From Lentzea tibetensis (lineage in GTDB: Bacteria; Actinomycetota; Actinomycetes; Mycobacteriales; Pseudonocardiaceae), in assembly GCF_007845675.1 (NCBI RefSeq), contig NZ_VOBR01000015.1, positions 124,001-188,000 on the forward strand: a stretch of 64,000 nt of DNA, written 5' to 3'. Within the stretch, counting starts at the first letter, position 1; each line of letters starts with the position of its first letter. This document shows, piece after piece, positions 52,116 to 60,248 of this stretch. Under the pieces are notes generated by a model, which worked only from the letters and a program-made list of their open reading frames with translations, ran no database searches and was not told the origin of the DNA. Made by a program: the position numbers and the translations under genes.

Positions 52116-53609
52116 CTACGCGAGCACCGTCGGCTGCGGAATGGGCACTCCGTACACGGCGAGCTTGTTGCAGTGCTCCGGGCGCACGCCCGCGATCTCG
52201 ACCTCGACGCCGCGGCCGCGCAGCTGGTCGACGGCGTCGCGCAGCATCTGCGCGCCGGTGCCGTCGACCGTGGTGACCTCGGACATACGGACGACCACGC
52301 GGGCATGGGTGACGTCGGCCAGCGCGAACAGCAGGCGTTGCGCCGCACCGAAGAACAGCGGCCCGTTGAGGCGGAACTCGACGGTGTGCTCGTCGAGGAC
52401 CGTCCGCGACACCTGCACGGAGCGGGCGACGGCGCGCAGGGCCAGCGCGCTCGCGACGACCAGACCCACGATCACCGCGGTGACGAGGTCGAGCGCGAGG
52501 GTGGTGACGGCGGTCAGGAAGAACACGAGCGCGTCGGCCTTGCCGCCGCGCATCAGTGCGCGCATGGCGGCGAACTGGACCATGCGGATCGCGGTCGCGA
52601 TCAGGACACCGGCGAGCACGGCGAGCGGGATGTGCGCGACGAGCGGTGCGGCGGCGAGCACGATCAACGCGAGCACGACGGCGTGGGTCAGCGCGGCGAG
52701 GCGGGACGAGGCGCCGGTGCGGACGTTCACCGCGGTGCGCGCGATGGCCGCGGTGGCGGGGACGCCGCCGAACAGCGGAGTGACGACGTTCGCGAGGCCC
52801 TGACCGAACAGCTCGCGGTCGGGGTTGTGCCGCTGCCTGCCGTGCATGGCGTCCGCGACGGTCGCGCACAGCAGGCTCTCCAGCGCGGCCAGCGCCGCGA
52901 CGGCGACAGCGGACGGGAGCAGCGCGGTGATCGCGCCCAGGTCGAGGAACTCGAGCGACGGCGCGGGCAGCGCGGACGGCAGGGAGCCGATGCGGGCGAC
53001 GTCCATACCAGTGGCCGCCAGCGTCATCGTCACGACCGCGACCAGCGAGAACGGGACGCCGGGACGCCACCTGCCGCCGACGAGGACGATCACCACCACA
53101 CCTGTGGCGAGCGCGATCGGCTGCCAGTGCGGGTGCCGCGCGAACTCGGCGGCCGCGCGCACCGCGTTCATGGTCACGTGGTGGCCGGGCACCGGGGTGC
53201 CGAGCGCGGCGGGCAGCTGCTGGAGTGCGATCACGCCTGCGATGCCGAGCGTGAAGCCTTCGATCACGGGTGCGGGCACGTACCGGACGTAGCGGCCCGC
53301 TCGGGCGAAGGCGAGCGCGAGCAGCATCAGCCCGGCGAGGAGGCCGACGGTGAGGACGCCGGTGTGGCCGTACTTCGCGACGATCGGCACGAGCACCACG
53401 GTCATCGCGCCGGTCGGGCCCGACACCTGCAGGTTCGACCCGCCGAACACGGTGGCGACCGCGCCGGCGACGATCGCCGTCACCAGGCCGGCGGCCGCGC
53501 CGAGACCGGACGCCACACCGAACCCGAGCGCCAGTGGCAGCGCGACGATCGCGACCGTCACACCGGCGAGCAGGTCCCTGCGGGTGGCTGTGGCCCAGTC
53601 GGACTTCAT
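52116..53609 (-). CDS. SulP family anion transporter with STAS domain
   Basis: A 497-aa SLC26/SulP protein: about 11-12 membrane helices from LLAGVTVAIVALPLALGFGV (near residue 13) to about 385, with the SulP motif GSNLQVSGPTGAMTVVLVP near 58, then a C-terminal STAS domain (about 400-490) with the conserved MSEVTTVDGTGAQMLRDAVD. Transports sulfate, bicarbonate or other anions; specificity unknown. The ATG at 53609 is chosen; a GTG 12 bp upstream has a more distant AGGAG. It ends 16 bp before the SARP gene. Confidence 0.88.
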   Translation of the reverse strand: MKSDWATATRRDLLAGVTVAIVALPLALGFGVASGLGAAAGLVTAIVAGAVATVFGGSNLQVSGPTGAMTVVLVPIVAKYGHTGVLTVGLLAGLMLLALAFARAGRYVRYVPAPVIEGFTLGIAGVIALQQLPAALGTPVPGHHVTMNAVRAAAEFARHPHWQPIALATGVVVIVLVGGRWRPGVPFSLVAVVTMTLAATGMDVARIGSLPSALPAPSLEFLDLGAITALLPSAVAVAALAALESLLCATVADAMHGRQRHNPDRELFGQGLANVVTPLFGGVPATAAIARTAVNVRTGASSRLAALTHAVVLALIVLAAAPLVAHIPLAVLAGVLIATAIRMVQFAAMRALMRGGKADALVFFLTAVTTLALDLVTAVIVGLVVASALALRAVARSVQVSRTVLDEHTVEFRLNGPLFFGAAQRLLFALADVTHARVVVRMSEVTTVDGTGAQMLRDAVDQLRGRGVEVEIAGVRPEHCNKLAVYGVPIPQPTVLA

Positions 53610-53775
53610 GGGCAAGAACACTTCGGACTCATCTCCTAGGAGTAACCACGCTCCGCGTACGAAGCGGCACGCGCAGTATGCTCCCGTGCTCCGAACGGCC
53701 CAAACCGGCCTGTGGACAACTCCGTCCTCGAGGCCTCTCACGGCCCGGAACTGTCGGTGTCACGTGGAAAAATGA

Positions 53776-53808
53776 AAGCAGGGGACCCCCTGAGGGGGAC
53801 CCCTGCTT
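53776..53808. terminator. strong hairpin terminator
   Basis: AAGCAGGGG-A-CCCCC, loop TGA, GGGGG-A-CCCCTGCTT: a 9-bp stem, an A/A mismatch, then a 5-bp stem. Located downstream of the GrpB-type gene and upstream of the SulP start. Between it and the GrpB stop lie imperfect short CAGGCT repeats (53829-53890) and a GCCTG-ggct-CAGGC hairpin. Confidence 0.7.
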
Positions 53809-53892
53809 CAACGATCCGGGTGGCCGGACTCAGGCTCCAGGCACTCAGGCTCATGGCGCCCAGGCTTCAAGCCGGGGTTCAGATGCCTGGGC

Positions 53893-54975
53893 TCAGGCGC
53901 ACAGGCCGTGCATGAGGAGCCGCTCCACCACGACGGTCTTGGCGTCGGCGTAGTCCTGCACGTACTCCCACTCCCGCGCGGCCAGCGACCGCTTCGTCCG
54001 CTCGTACTCGAGGCGATCGGTCTCCGAGGTCCGCAGCCAGTCGCGGAACGAGATCATCCGGTCGATCTCCTCCGCGCCGGGGGAGAAGACGTGCAGGTTG
54101 ATGTCGGTGTCGGGCCCCTTGAACAGCCGGTGCTCCTGCCATCCCGGCTCCCGCAGCCGCAACACGTACCCGGCGGACTCCAGCGCGGGCGCGTACGAAG
54201 CCTCGTCCGCACTGGACGGCACGACGAGCAGGATGTCGATGATCGGCTTCGCCGCGAGCCCCGGCACGGACGTCGACCCGACGTGCTCAATCCGCACGGA
54301 AGACCCCAGCGCCGCACGAATCCGCGACTCCTCACGCGCATACAACCCGGGCCAGGAAGGGTCGTAGGAGTCCAGCCGGACCTGCCCGGACCGCTTCCCC
54401 CGCTCCTGCACGTACTCGACGTCGTTCACCAGCGGCACCGACGCGGCGGCGATGCGTTCCTGGATCTCCATCACCACGTCGTTCTTCGCCGACGCGTAGT
54501 CCTGGATGTACTCCCACTCGCGCGCGGCCAGCGACCGCTTCGTCCGCTCGTACAGCGCCCGGTCGTCATCGTGAGTGCGCAGCCAGTCGCGGAACTTCAG
54601 GTGCCGCGGGATCTGCGCACACCCCAGCGGGAACACGTGCAGGTTGATGTTGGTGTCCGGCCCCTTCAGCAGCCGATGCCCGTGCCAGTCGGTCTCCCTG
54701 ATCGTCAACCGGCAGCCGGCCGCCTCCAGCGGCACGACGTAGGACGCCTCGTCCTCGGTGTCGGGCACGACCATCAGGATGTCGATGATCGGCTTCGCCG
54801 CGAGCCCCGGCACCGACGTCGACCCCACGTGCTCGAGAAGCAGCACGGCACCGCCGATCAGCCCCCGGATCCGGGCCTCCTCACGCGCGAACAACGCGGG
54901 CCACTCAGCGGAGTAGTCCGCGAGCAGCACGGTCGACCCGAGCTTCGGCCGGCCACCGACAAAGATCTCCGACAT
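53893..54975 (-). CDS. tandem GrpB-domain (UPF0157) nucleotidyltransferase-fold protein
   Basis: A 360-aa protein of two GrpB domains in tandem, about residues 12-175 and 195-358. Each contains VRL/VLLxDYxxxWPxLFAREE, the signature HVGSTSVPGLAAKPIIDIL (residues about 49-67 and 232-250), INLHVF, FRDWLRT and the C-terminal ERTKRSLAAREWEYVQDYA. Single-domain GrpB proteins are about 170-180 aa, so this is an internal duplication. They belong to the nucleotidyltransferase superfamily; their reaction is not established. ATG at 54975. Confidence 0.88.
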   Translation of the reverse strand: MSEIFVGGRPKLGSTVLLADYSAEWPALFAREEARIRGLIGGAVLLLEHVGSTSVPGLAAKPIIDILMVVPDTEDEASYVVPLEAAGCRLTIRETDWHGHRLLKGPDTNINLHVFPLGCAQIPRHLKFRDWLRTHDDDRALYERTKRSLAAREWEYIQDYASAKNDVVMEIQERIAAASVPLVNDVEYVQERGKRSGQVRLDSYDPSWPGLYAREESRIRAALGSSVRIEHVGSTSVPGLAAKPIIDILLVVPSSADEASYAPALESAGYVLRLREPGWQEHRLFKGPDTDINLHVFSPGAEEIDRMISFRDWLRTSETDRLEYERTKRSLAAREWEYVQDYADAKTVVVERLLMHGLCA

Positions 54976-55011
54976 GCCACATGTCCCCTCAGTAGGCAGT
55001 CGGCCAGAATA

Positions 55012-55878
55012 TCAAGCACCGAAGAGATCGCCGAGCGAGTTGACCCGGTCGAGCACCTCGTCCGCGAGGAACACCAGGTCGTCGGGGGAGCGGCACTCCT
55101 CGACCTCGTCCCACGTCACCGGCGTCGACACCGAAGGACGCTCACGCGCTCGCAGCGAGTACGGCGCGACAGTGGTCTTGGCCTGGCTGTTCTGGCTCCA
55201 GTCGATGAACACCTTCCCGGTGCGCGCGGCCTTCGCCATGGTCGACACGACCTCGCGCGGCGTCTCCTTGGCCAACCGCTGCGCCAGCTCCTTCGCGTAG
55301 GCGGAGGTGTCCCCGACCGGAGCGGACGCGTACACCTGCATCCCCTTGGAACCACTGGTCTTCGCCCACGCGTCGACACCGTCGTCCTCCAGCGCCGCCC
55401 GCAGCCGCACCGCCACCCGGCTGCACTCCACCACGGTCGCGGGCGCACCGGGATCGAGGTCGAACACCAGCAGGTCGGGATCACGCCGCCCGCCGCGCGG
55501 CCCCGAAGTCCACTGAGGAACGTGCAGCTCCAGCGCCGCGAGGTTCGCCAGCCACACCAGCGTCGGCAGGTCGTCGACCATCACGAAGTCCGCGTAGTCG
55601 TTGCCGCGGCTGCTACCGGGAGTCTCGATCCGCACCGTCCGCACCCAGTCCGGCGCGTGCTGCGGCACGTTCTTCTCGTAGAACGACGTCCCGTCCACAC
55701 CGTTGGGATAACGCCGCAACGTCACCGGCCGGTCCTTCAGGTGCGGCAACATCACCGCCGAGATCCGCGTGTAGTAGTCGATCACCTCGCCCTTGGTGAA
55801 CCCCAGCTCGGGATACAACACCTTGTCCAGGTTCGTCAGCTTCAGCAGCCGGTCCTCAACCTTCACCATGGTCGTCAC
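55012..55878 (-). CDS. LigD-type polymerase/primase domain protein (NHEJ)
   Basis: A 288-aa stand-alone LigD polymerase domain: KLTNLDKVLYPELGFTKGEV near residue 13, VTLRRYPNGVDGTSFYEKNV near 52, catalytic acids in DLLVFDLDPGAP near 135, HisX-Gly-like SGSKGMQVYAS near 175, FIDWSQNSQAKTTVAPYSLR near 225. It fills gaps and adds (ribo)nucleotides at broken ends. GTG 55878 or ATG 55869 start; overlaps the ligase gene's end by about 20 bp. Third gene of a ku-ligase-pol operon. Confidence 0.9.
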   Translation of the reverse strand: MTTMVKVEDRLLKLTNLDKVLYPELGFTKGEVIDYYTRISAVMLPHLKDRPVTLRRYPNGVDGTSFYEKNVPQHAPDWVRTVRIETPGSSRGNDYADFVMVDDLPTLVWLANLAALELHVPQWTSGPRGGRRDPDLLVFDLDPGAPATVVECSRVAVRLRAALEDDGVDAWAKTSGSKGMQVYASAPVGDTSAYAKELAQRLAKETPREVVSTMAKAARTGKVFIDWSQNSQAKTTVAPYSLRARERPSVSTPVTWDEVEECRSPDDLVFLADEVLDRVNSLGDLFGA

Positions 55879-57313
55879 GGCGACACACCTCCTCCGGCGT
55901 CTTGTCCGGCCGCAGCCCCCGCCACGCGGGAAACCGCAGCCGCCCGTCCGGCGTCCACTGCCGGAACACCACCTCGGCCACCAACTCCGGCCGCACCCAC
56001 CGCGCCCCCTTCGCCCGCTCCCGCGGCACCTCGGTCACGAACGGCGACCGCGCCCGGTCCAAGCTCGTCAGCCGCCGCGTCAACACCCCGAGCTCGGCAT
56101 CGCTGAACCCCGTCCCGACGCTGCCGACGAACGCCAGCCCGTCACCCCGCGGGATACCCAGCAGCAGAGCACCGATCACACCGCTGCGCTTGCCTTCACC
56201 CGGACGCCACCCGCCGATCACCACCTCCTGCGCCATCAGGTCGGTGACCTTCCGCCACCCAGGCGACCGGTGCCCCGGCAGGTAGTGCGAGTCCAGCCGC
56301 TTCGCGACCACGCCCTCCAGCCCCTGCTCCCTGCTCGCCGCCAGCACCGCCGCCCCGTCACCGGTGAACGACGGGGGAGTCAGCCACTGCGGCCCCCGCA
56401 GCTCGAGCGCCTCCAGCAACTCGCGCCGCTGCCCGTACGGCACCTGCAGGCACGACCGTCCGTCCAGGTGCAGCAGGTCGAACACCAGCAGCGTCGCCGG
56501 CACCTGCTTCGCCGCCCGCCGCGCCTGCGCCGCGTTCTGCACGTGCATGCGCTGCTGCAACGCCGCGAAACTCGGCCTGCCGTCCTGCAACGCCACGATC
56601 TCCCCGTCGAGCACCGCCTCGGTCACCCCGAGCTGCTCACCGACCCCCTGCAACTCCGGATACGCCGCCGTCACGTCGTTGCCGACCCGGCTGAACGCCT
56701 GCACCCGGCCGCCCTCGACCCGCAGGATCGCCCGCACCCCGTCCCACTTGAACTCGTACGCCCACTGATCATCGTCGTCCGACGGCAACGGACCCGGCGT
56801 GGCGAGCATCGGCTTGAGCGACTCGGGCAGCGGCACCCAGTCCGGCCGGGCCGCCTCGTGCCGCCGCCGCACCATCCAGTCCTTCGACCCGCGCCCGGAC
56901 TGGAAGAACACGAACTCGCCCTGCACACGCTCACCGTGCAGCACGACGTCGACCTCGCGCTCGGACCACTTCACGGTCTCGTAGCGGCCGCGGTCCCAGA
57001 TGAACATCGACCCGCCGCCGTACTCGCCCTTCGGGATCTCACCGTGGAACGACGCGTACTCCAGCGGGTGATCCTCGGTGTGCACGGCGAGCCGGATCGT
57101 CCCCGGCGTCGGCGGCAGCCCCTTCGGCACCGCCCACGACACCAAAACCCCGTCGCGCTCCAGCCGCACGTCCCAGTGCAGCCGCCGCGCGTGGTGCTCC
57201 TGGATCACGAACGTGTCGTTGTTGCCCTTGGGCAGCACGCTGTCGTCGGCAGGCACGGGCTCCGGCGTCTTCGCCGGATCCCTCTTGCGGCGGTACTCGT
57301 CGAGTCCCGCCAT
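55856..57313 (-). CDS. ligD: ATP-dependent DNA ligase with N-terminal phosphoesterase domain (LigD-type)
   Basis: A 485-aa protein. Residues about 30-155 are the LigD 3'-phosphoesterase (FVIQEHHARRLHWDVRLE, EDHPLEYASFHGEIPKGEYG); from about 165 the ligase domain has active-site Lys189 in FKWDGVR, motif III LLVFDLLHLDGR, motif IV EGLEGVVAKRLDS and C-terminal OB fold (FVGSVGTGFSD, VFRQWTPDGRLRFPAWRGLR). The polymerase domain found in single-chain LigD is a separate gene just downstream. Starts directly after ku. Confidence 0.92.
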   Translation of the reverse strand: MAGLDEYRRKRDPAKTPEPVPADDSVLPKGNNDTFVIQEHHARRLHWDVRLERDGVLVSWAVPKGLPPTPGTIRLAVHTEDHPLEYASFHGEIPKGEYGGGSMFIWDRGRYETVKWSEREVDVVLHGERVQGEFVFFQSGRGSKDWMVRRRHEAARPDWVPLPESLKPMLATPGPLPSDDDDQWAYEFKWDGVRAILRVEGGRVQAFSRVGNDVTAAYPELQGVGEQLGVTEAVLDGEIVALQDGRPSFAALQQRMHVQNAAQARRAAKQVPATLLVFDLLHLDGRSCLQVPYGQRRELLEALELRGPQWLTPPSFTGDGAAVLAASREQGLEGVVAKRLDSHYLPGHRSPGWRKVTDLMAQEVVIGGWRPGEGKRSGVIGALLLGIPRGDGLAFVGSVGTGFSDAELGVLTRRLTSLDRARSPFVTEVPRERAKGARWVRPELVAEVVFRQWTPDGRLRFPAWRGLRPDKTPEEVCRRDDHGEG

Positions 57314-58126
57314 CTACGCCGAGCTGGCCTTCTTCTTCGACGCGCTCTTCTTCCGCCCCGCCTTGGCCTTCTCCACGCTCCGCTCGAGCGCCGTCATCAG
57401 GTCGATCACGTCGCCCTGCTCCTCGGCCTCCGGCTGCTCGGGCAGCTCGGCACCCTCGGCCTTCGCGGCGATGACCTTCTCCAGCGCCTCGCGGTAGTCG
57501 TCGGTGAACTCGTCCGGCTCGAAGTCACCGGCCATGCTCTCCACCAGCGACGTCGCCATCTTCAGCTCCTGCGGCCGCACCTCGATGTCCTGGTCCAGGA
57601 AGTCGAAGTCCACCTTGCGGATCTCGTCGGGCCACAACATCGTGTGCAGCACCAGCACGTCGTCACGCGCCCGGATCGTCGCCAGCTTCTCCTTCTGCCG
57701 CATCGTGATCTTCACGACCGCCAGCTGACCCGTCTTCGTGAGCGCGTCGCGCAGCAGCACGTACGGCCGCGCCGCCGCCTTGTCCGGCTCCAGGTAGTAG
57801 GTGCTCTGGAAGTAGATGGGGTCGATGTCCTCGGCAGGCACGAACTCCAGCACGTCGATCGCCCGGTCCGTCTTCACCGGCAGCTTCTCGAAGTCCTCGT
57901 TGTCCATGATCACCATGCGGCCGTCGTCCAGCTCGTAGCCCTTGGCGATGTCCGCGTACTCGACCTCGTTGCCGCACACCGAGCAGACGCGTTTGTACTT
58001 GATGCGCCCACCGTCCTCGCGGTGCACCTGGTTGAACCGGAAGTCATGCTCCTCGACCGCCGAGTACAGGCGCACGGCGATGGTCACCAGACCGAAGGAG
58101 ATGGCCCCGCGCCACACGGATCTCAT
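57314..58126 (-). CDS. ku: Ku protein, non-homologous end joining
   Basis: A 270-aa bacterial Ku: WRGAISFGLVTIAVRLYSAV at the N-terminus, HREDGGRIKYKRVCSVCGNE near residue 35, core FVPAEDIDPIYFQSTYYLEP near 95 and a lysine-rich C-terminal tail (KAKAGRKKSASKKKA) used to bind DNA and recruit LigD. Homodimer rings on double-strand ends. First gene of the three-gene NHEJ operon; typical in soil actinomycetes that sporulate or face drying. Confidence 0.95.
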   Translation of the reverse strand: MRSVWRGAISFGLVTIAVRLYSAVEEHDFRFNQVHREDGGRIKYKRVCSVCGNEVEYADIAKGYELDDGRMVIMDNEDFEKLPVKTDRAIDVLEFVPAEDIDPIYFQSTYYLEPDKAAARPYVLLRDALTKTGQLAVVKITMRQKEKLATIRARDDVLVLHTMLWPDEIRKVDFDFLDQDIEVRPQELKMATSLVESMAGDFEPDEFTDDYREALEKVIAAKAEGAELPEQPEAEEQGDVIDLMTALERSVEKAKAGRKKSASKKKASSA

Positions 58127-58188
58127 GTCAACTGGGTACCCCTGAAATGCGGTTTTCGCACTACCATGTCACCCACATGGACTAGTGA

Positions 58189-59160
58189 TCAGTCCTCCGC
58201 GGACATCTCACCCAGCGCCCGGTACGTCCGGTTGGACGCCACCGCCGCCCGCCGCTCACGCGCGGTCGCCTCGATGTAGTTCTGACTCGTCGCCAAACTC
58301 GCGTGCCCCAGCAACGCCATGATCTCCGACGCCGACGCGCCGTCCTCCGCGAGCCGCGTCGCGAACGTGTGCCGCAATGCGTGCAGGTTCGCACCCGTCG
58401 GAACCCGGTCGTGCAGACCCGCCCAGCGGAAGCACGACTTCACCAGGTACTCCAGCCCGCCGCGGCCGATCGGCTCGCCGTGCCGGTCGCGCAGCAACGA
58501 CGAGTCCCGGTCGAACCGGCCCTGCGGGAACTTCGCGCGGCACGACGCCAGGTACGCGTCGATGATCCGCTCCATCGGCGGCTCGATCGGCACCGAGCGG
58601 TCGCGGTTTCCCTTGCCCCGCACGTGCAACCGCCGGTCGCCGGAGCGGCCCACGATCGACGCCAGCGTCAGCGTCCGCATCTCCGCCGACCGCAGGCCCG
58701 CGACCAGGCCGAGCGCGAGCACCAGCACGTCCCGCTCCGGCCACGGGTCACGCCCCTTGCGCGCACCCTCGGCGGCCGCGGACAGCAGTTGCTCCGGGGT
58801 GTCCTCGCCGCGCAGCGGTTTCGGGACCAGGGGAGGGGTCTTCGGACGCGCCACCGCACCCATCGGGTTGCCTGCCAACAGGTCCTCGGCCACGCAGAAC
58901 GTCAGGAACTGGTTCCACGTCGACCACGCCCGCAACACCGAGCTCTTCGCGTGCGTGTCCGCGAAGACACCGAACGCCGACCGCAGGTTCGCGCCCGTCA
59001 GATCCTCGATCCGCAGCTCGGCCACCGGTGTCTCCAGACACGACGCCAGCAGGGTGTTCACCCCGGCCAGATCACGCTGGTAGGCCGAGGTCGTGGGAGG
59101 GGAGTCCTTCCTCGGCCTGCGGGCGAGGAAGAACGAGTCCTGGGCGGAGAGCACTAGCAC
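58189..59160 (-). CDS. tyrosine recombinase (XerC/XerD-like integrase)
   Basis: A protein of about 323 aa. The N-terminal SAM-like core-binding domain lies at about 25-110 (LETPVAELRIEDLTG, VLRAWSTWNQFLTFC). The catalytic domain has the full set: Arg in GLRSAEMRTLTL, Lys in HVRGKGNRDR, HALRHTFATRL with His and Arg, GHASLATSQNY with His and the Tyr nucleophile. It may resolve chromosome dimers or be an integrase of a lost element; no attachment site or tRNA adjoins. Start uncertain among GTG 59154, 59160 and 59178. Confidence 0.82.
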   Translation of the reverse strand: MLVLSAQDSFFLARRPRKDSPPTTSAYQRDLAGVNTLLASCLETPVAELRIEDLTGANLRSAFGVFADTHAKSSVLRAWSTWNQFLTFCVAEDLLAGNPMGAVARPKTPPLVPKPLRGEDTPEQLLSAAAEGARKGRDPWPERDVLVLALGLVAGLRSAEMRTLTLASIVGRSGDRRLHVRGKGNRDRSVPIEPPMERIIDAYLASCRAKFPQGRFDRDSSLLRDRHGEPIGRGGLEYLVKSCFRWAGLHDRVPTGANLHALRHTFATRLAEDGASASEIMALLGHASLATSQNYIEATARERRAAVASNRTYRALGEMSAED

Positions 59161-59216
59161 TCCGATCTTGTACCGCACGGCACCGACAATCCGGGGCCTC
59201 ACCCGCGTGGGTGAAG

Positions 59217-59234
59217 CCAAGATCATCATCTTGG
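59217..59234. promoter_or_regulatory. inverted repeat between recombinase and HdeD gene
   Basis: CCAAGAT (59217-59223) and ATCTTGG (59228-59234) around CATC, just beside a second short palindrome TCACCC-GCGT-GGGTGA. Both lie between the divergent recombinase and HdeD genes; they could be operators or recombinase-binding arms. Confidence 0.45.
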
Positions 59235-59282
59235 GCACCCCGCCCAGCACGGGCGAAGCGCGGACGAGACCAGCGCCGCAGG

Positions 59283-59780
59283 ATGATCCACGTGCTCAGG
59301 CTCACCGGCGCGACCAGCATCCTGATAGGACTCGTCGCGCTCGCGTGGCCCGAACCGACCCTCGTCATCACCGCATACCTGTTCGCCGCCTACCTCGCCG
59401 CCACCGGCCTCGTCCAGATCGCCATGGCCATCGGCGAGACCGCAGCCTCAACCGGCCGACGCGCACTGCTCGGCGTGCTCGGCGCCATCGCCGTCGTGGG
59501 CGGCGTCCTCCTGTTCCGCTCACCGCTCGGCTCGTTCACCTCCGTCGCACTCCTGGTCGGCGGGTGGCTGTTCATCAGCGGCGTCCTGCACCTCGTCACC
59601 GCCATGTCCATCTCGCCCGCCCCCAACCGCCCGTGGACCGGGGCCAGCGGTGTGGTCGGACTGCTCGGCGGCATCCTCGTGCTGCTCCAGCCGGGCATCT
59701 CCCTGCTCGCACTGACCATCACGTTCGGCGCCTGGCTCGTCCTGCACGGAGCGCTGCTCATCGCCGCCGACGTCACCTGA
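59283..59780 (+). CDS. HdeD/DUF308 family membrane protein
   Basis: A 165-aa membrane protein with six predicted helices (about residues 6-24, 30-50, 62-80, 87-108, 120-138, 143-161) and the short-loop, Gly-rich pattern of HdeD/DUF308 (LVGGWLFISGVLHLVTAM). E. coli HdeD supports acid resistance at high cell density; the function here is not shown. The ATG at 59283 has only AGG upstream. Divergent from the recombinase. Confidence 0.8.
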   Translation: MIHVLRLTGATSILIGLVALAWPEPTLVITAYLFAAYLAATGLVQIAMAIGETAASTGRRALLGVLGAIAVVGGVLLFRSPLGSFTSVALLVGGWLFISGVLHLVTAMSISPAPNRPWTGASGVVGLLGGILVLLQPGISLLALTITFGAWLVLHGALLIAADVT

Positions 59781-60248
59781 GCCAGGAGGGTCGAACACGG
59801 GGGAGCGGCGCGGATTCGTCCTGCCCGCCGGGGGCTGCCAGTTCGGAGCAGGCACACCCCCCGCTGTCGAGATGTGGATCTTGATGGAGGGGAGTGAGGC
59901 TCAGATCTTCATGGGTGCCCGCGCGTCAGAACCTTCGTTGCGCAGGGACTTGCTCGTTCTTTGCTGGATAATAGCGATTATGCATGAAACGTCCGTTTCG
60001 CCCGATTTTGCTCCAGCAGAACGGACTCGACGGATTCAGGGGACAAATGGCTCCGCGGCACGCATTTTCGGTCGTTCGCGCCCGCCGGCTTCGTCCAGAA
60101 CGATCCTCACAGCGTTTCGCCTCGGACGGTCGGCGGCTGACGGCAGATGTGAGCGCACGGCGGCGTGCGGAACGTCCGAAACGGCCAAAAACGGCTCTGT
60201 GGAGCCACTTCCGAACGATCTTCGCAGGTCGTAGATTGCGCCGATAAT
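59781..60248. other. unexplained intergenic stretch of lower GC
   Basis: About 470 bp with no supported gene. Its right two thirds are less GC-rich than the surroundings. Reading frames of about 84 and 87 codons exist here, but third positions are not GC-rich, arguing against coding. GATAAT at 59967-59972 looks like a -10 box, GAAACG-TC-CGTTTC (59986-59999) is a palindrome, and related AACGTCCG and AAACGG words recur to 60200. It could hold a small RNA or decayed DNA. Confidence 0.5.

Noticed and set aside
58189-59300. Integrative element ends around the recombinase
   Set aside because: No tRNA, no paired direct repeats and no other mobile genes were seen; only short palindromes.
59872-60247. 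Frames of about 84 and 87 codons in the intergenic stretch
   Set aside because: Third-position base use is not GC-rich and no domain or ribosome site is seen.
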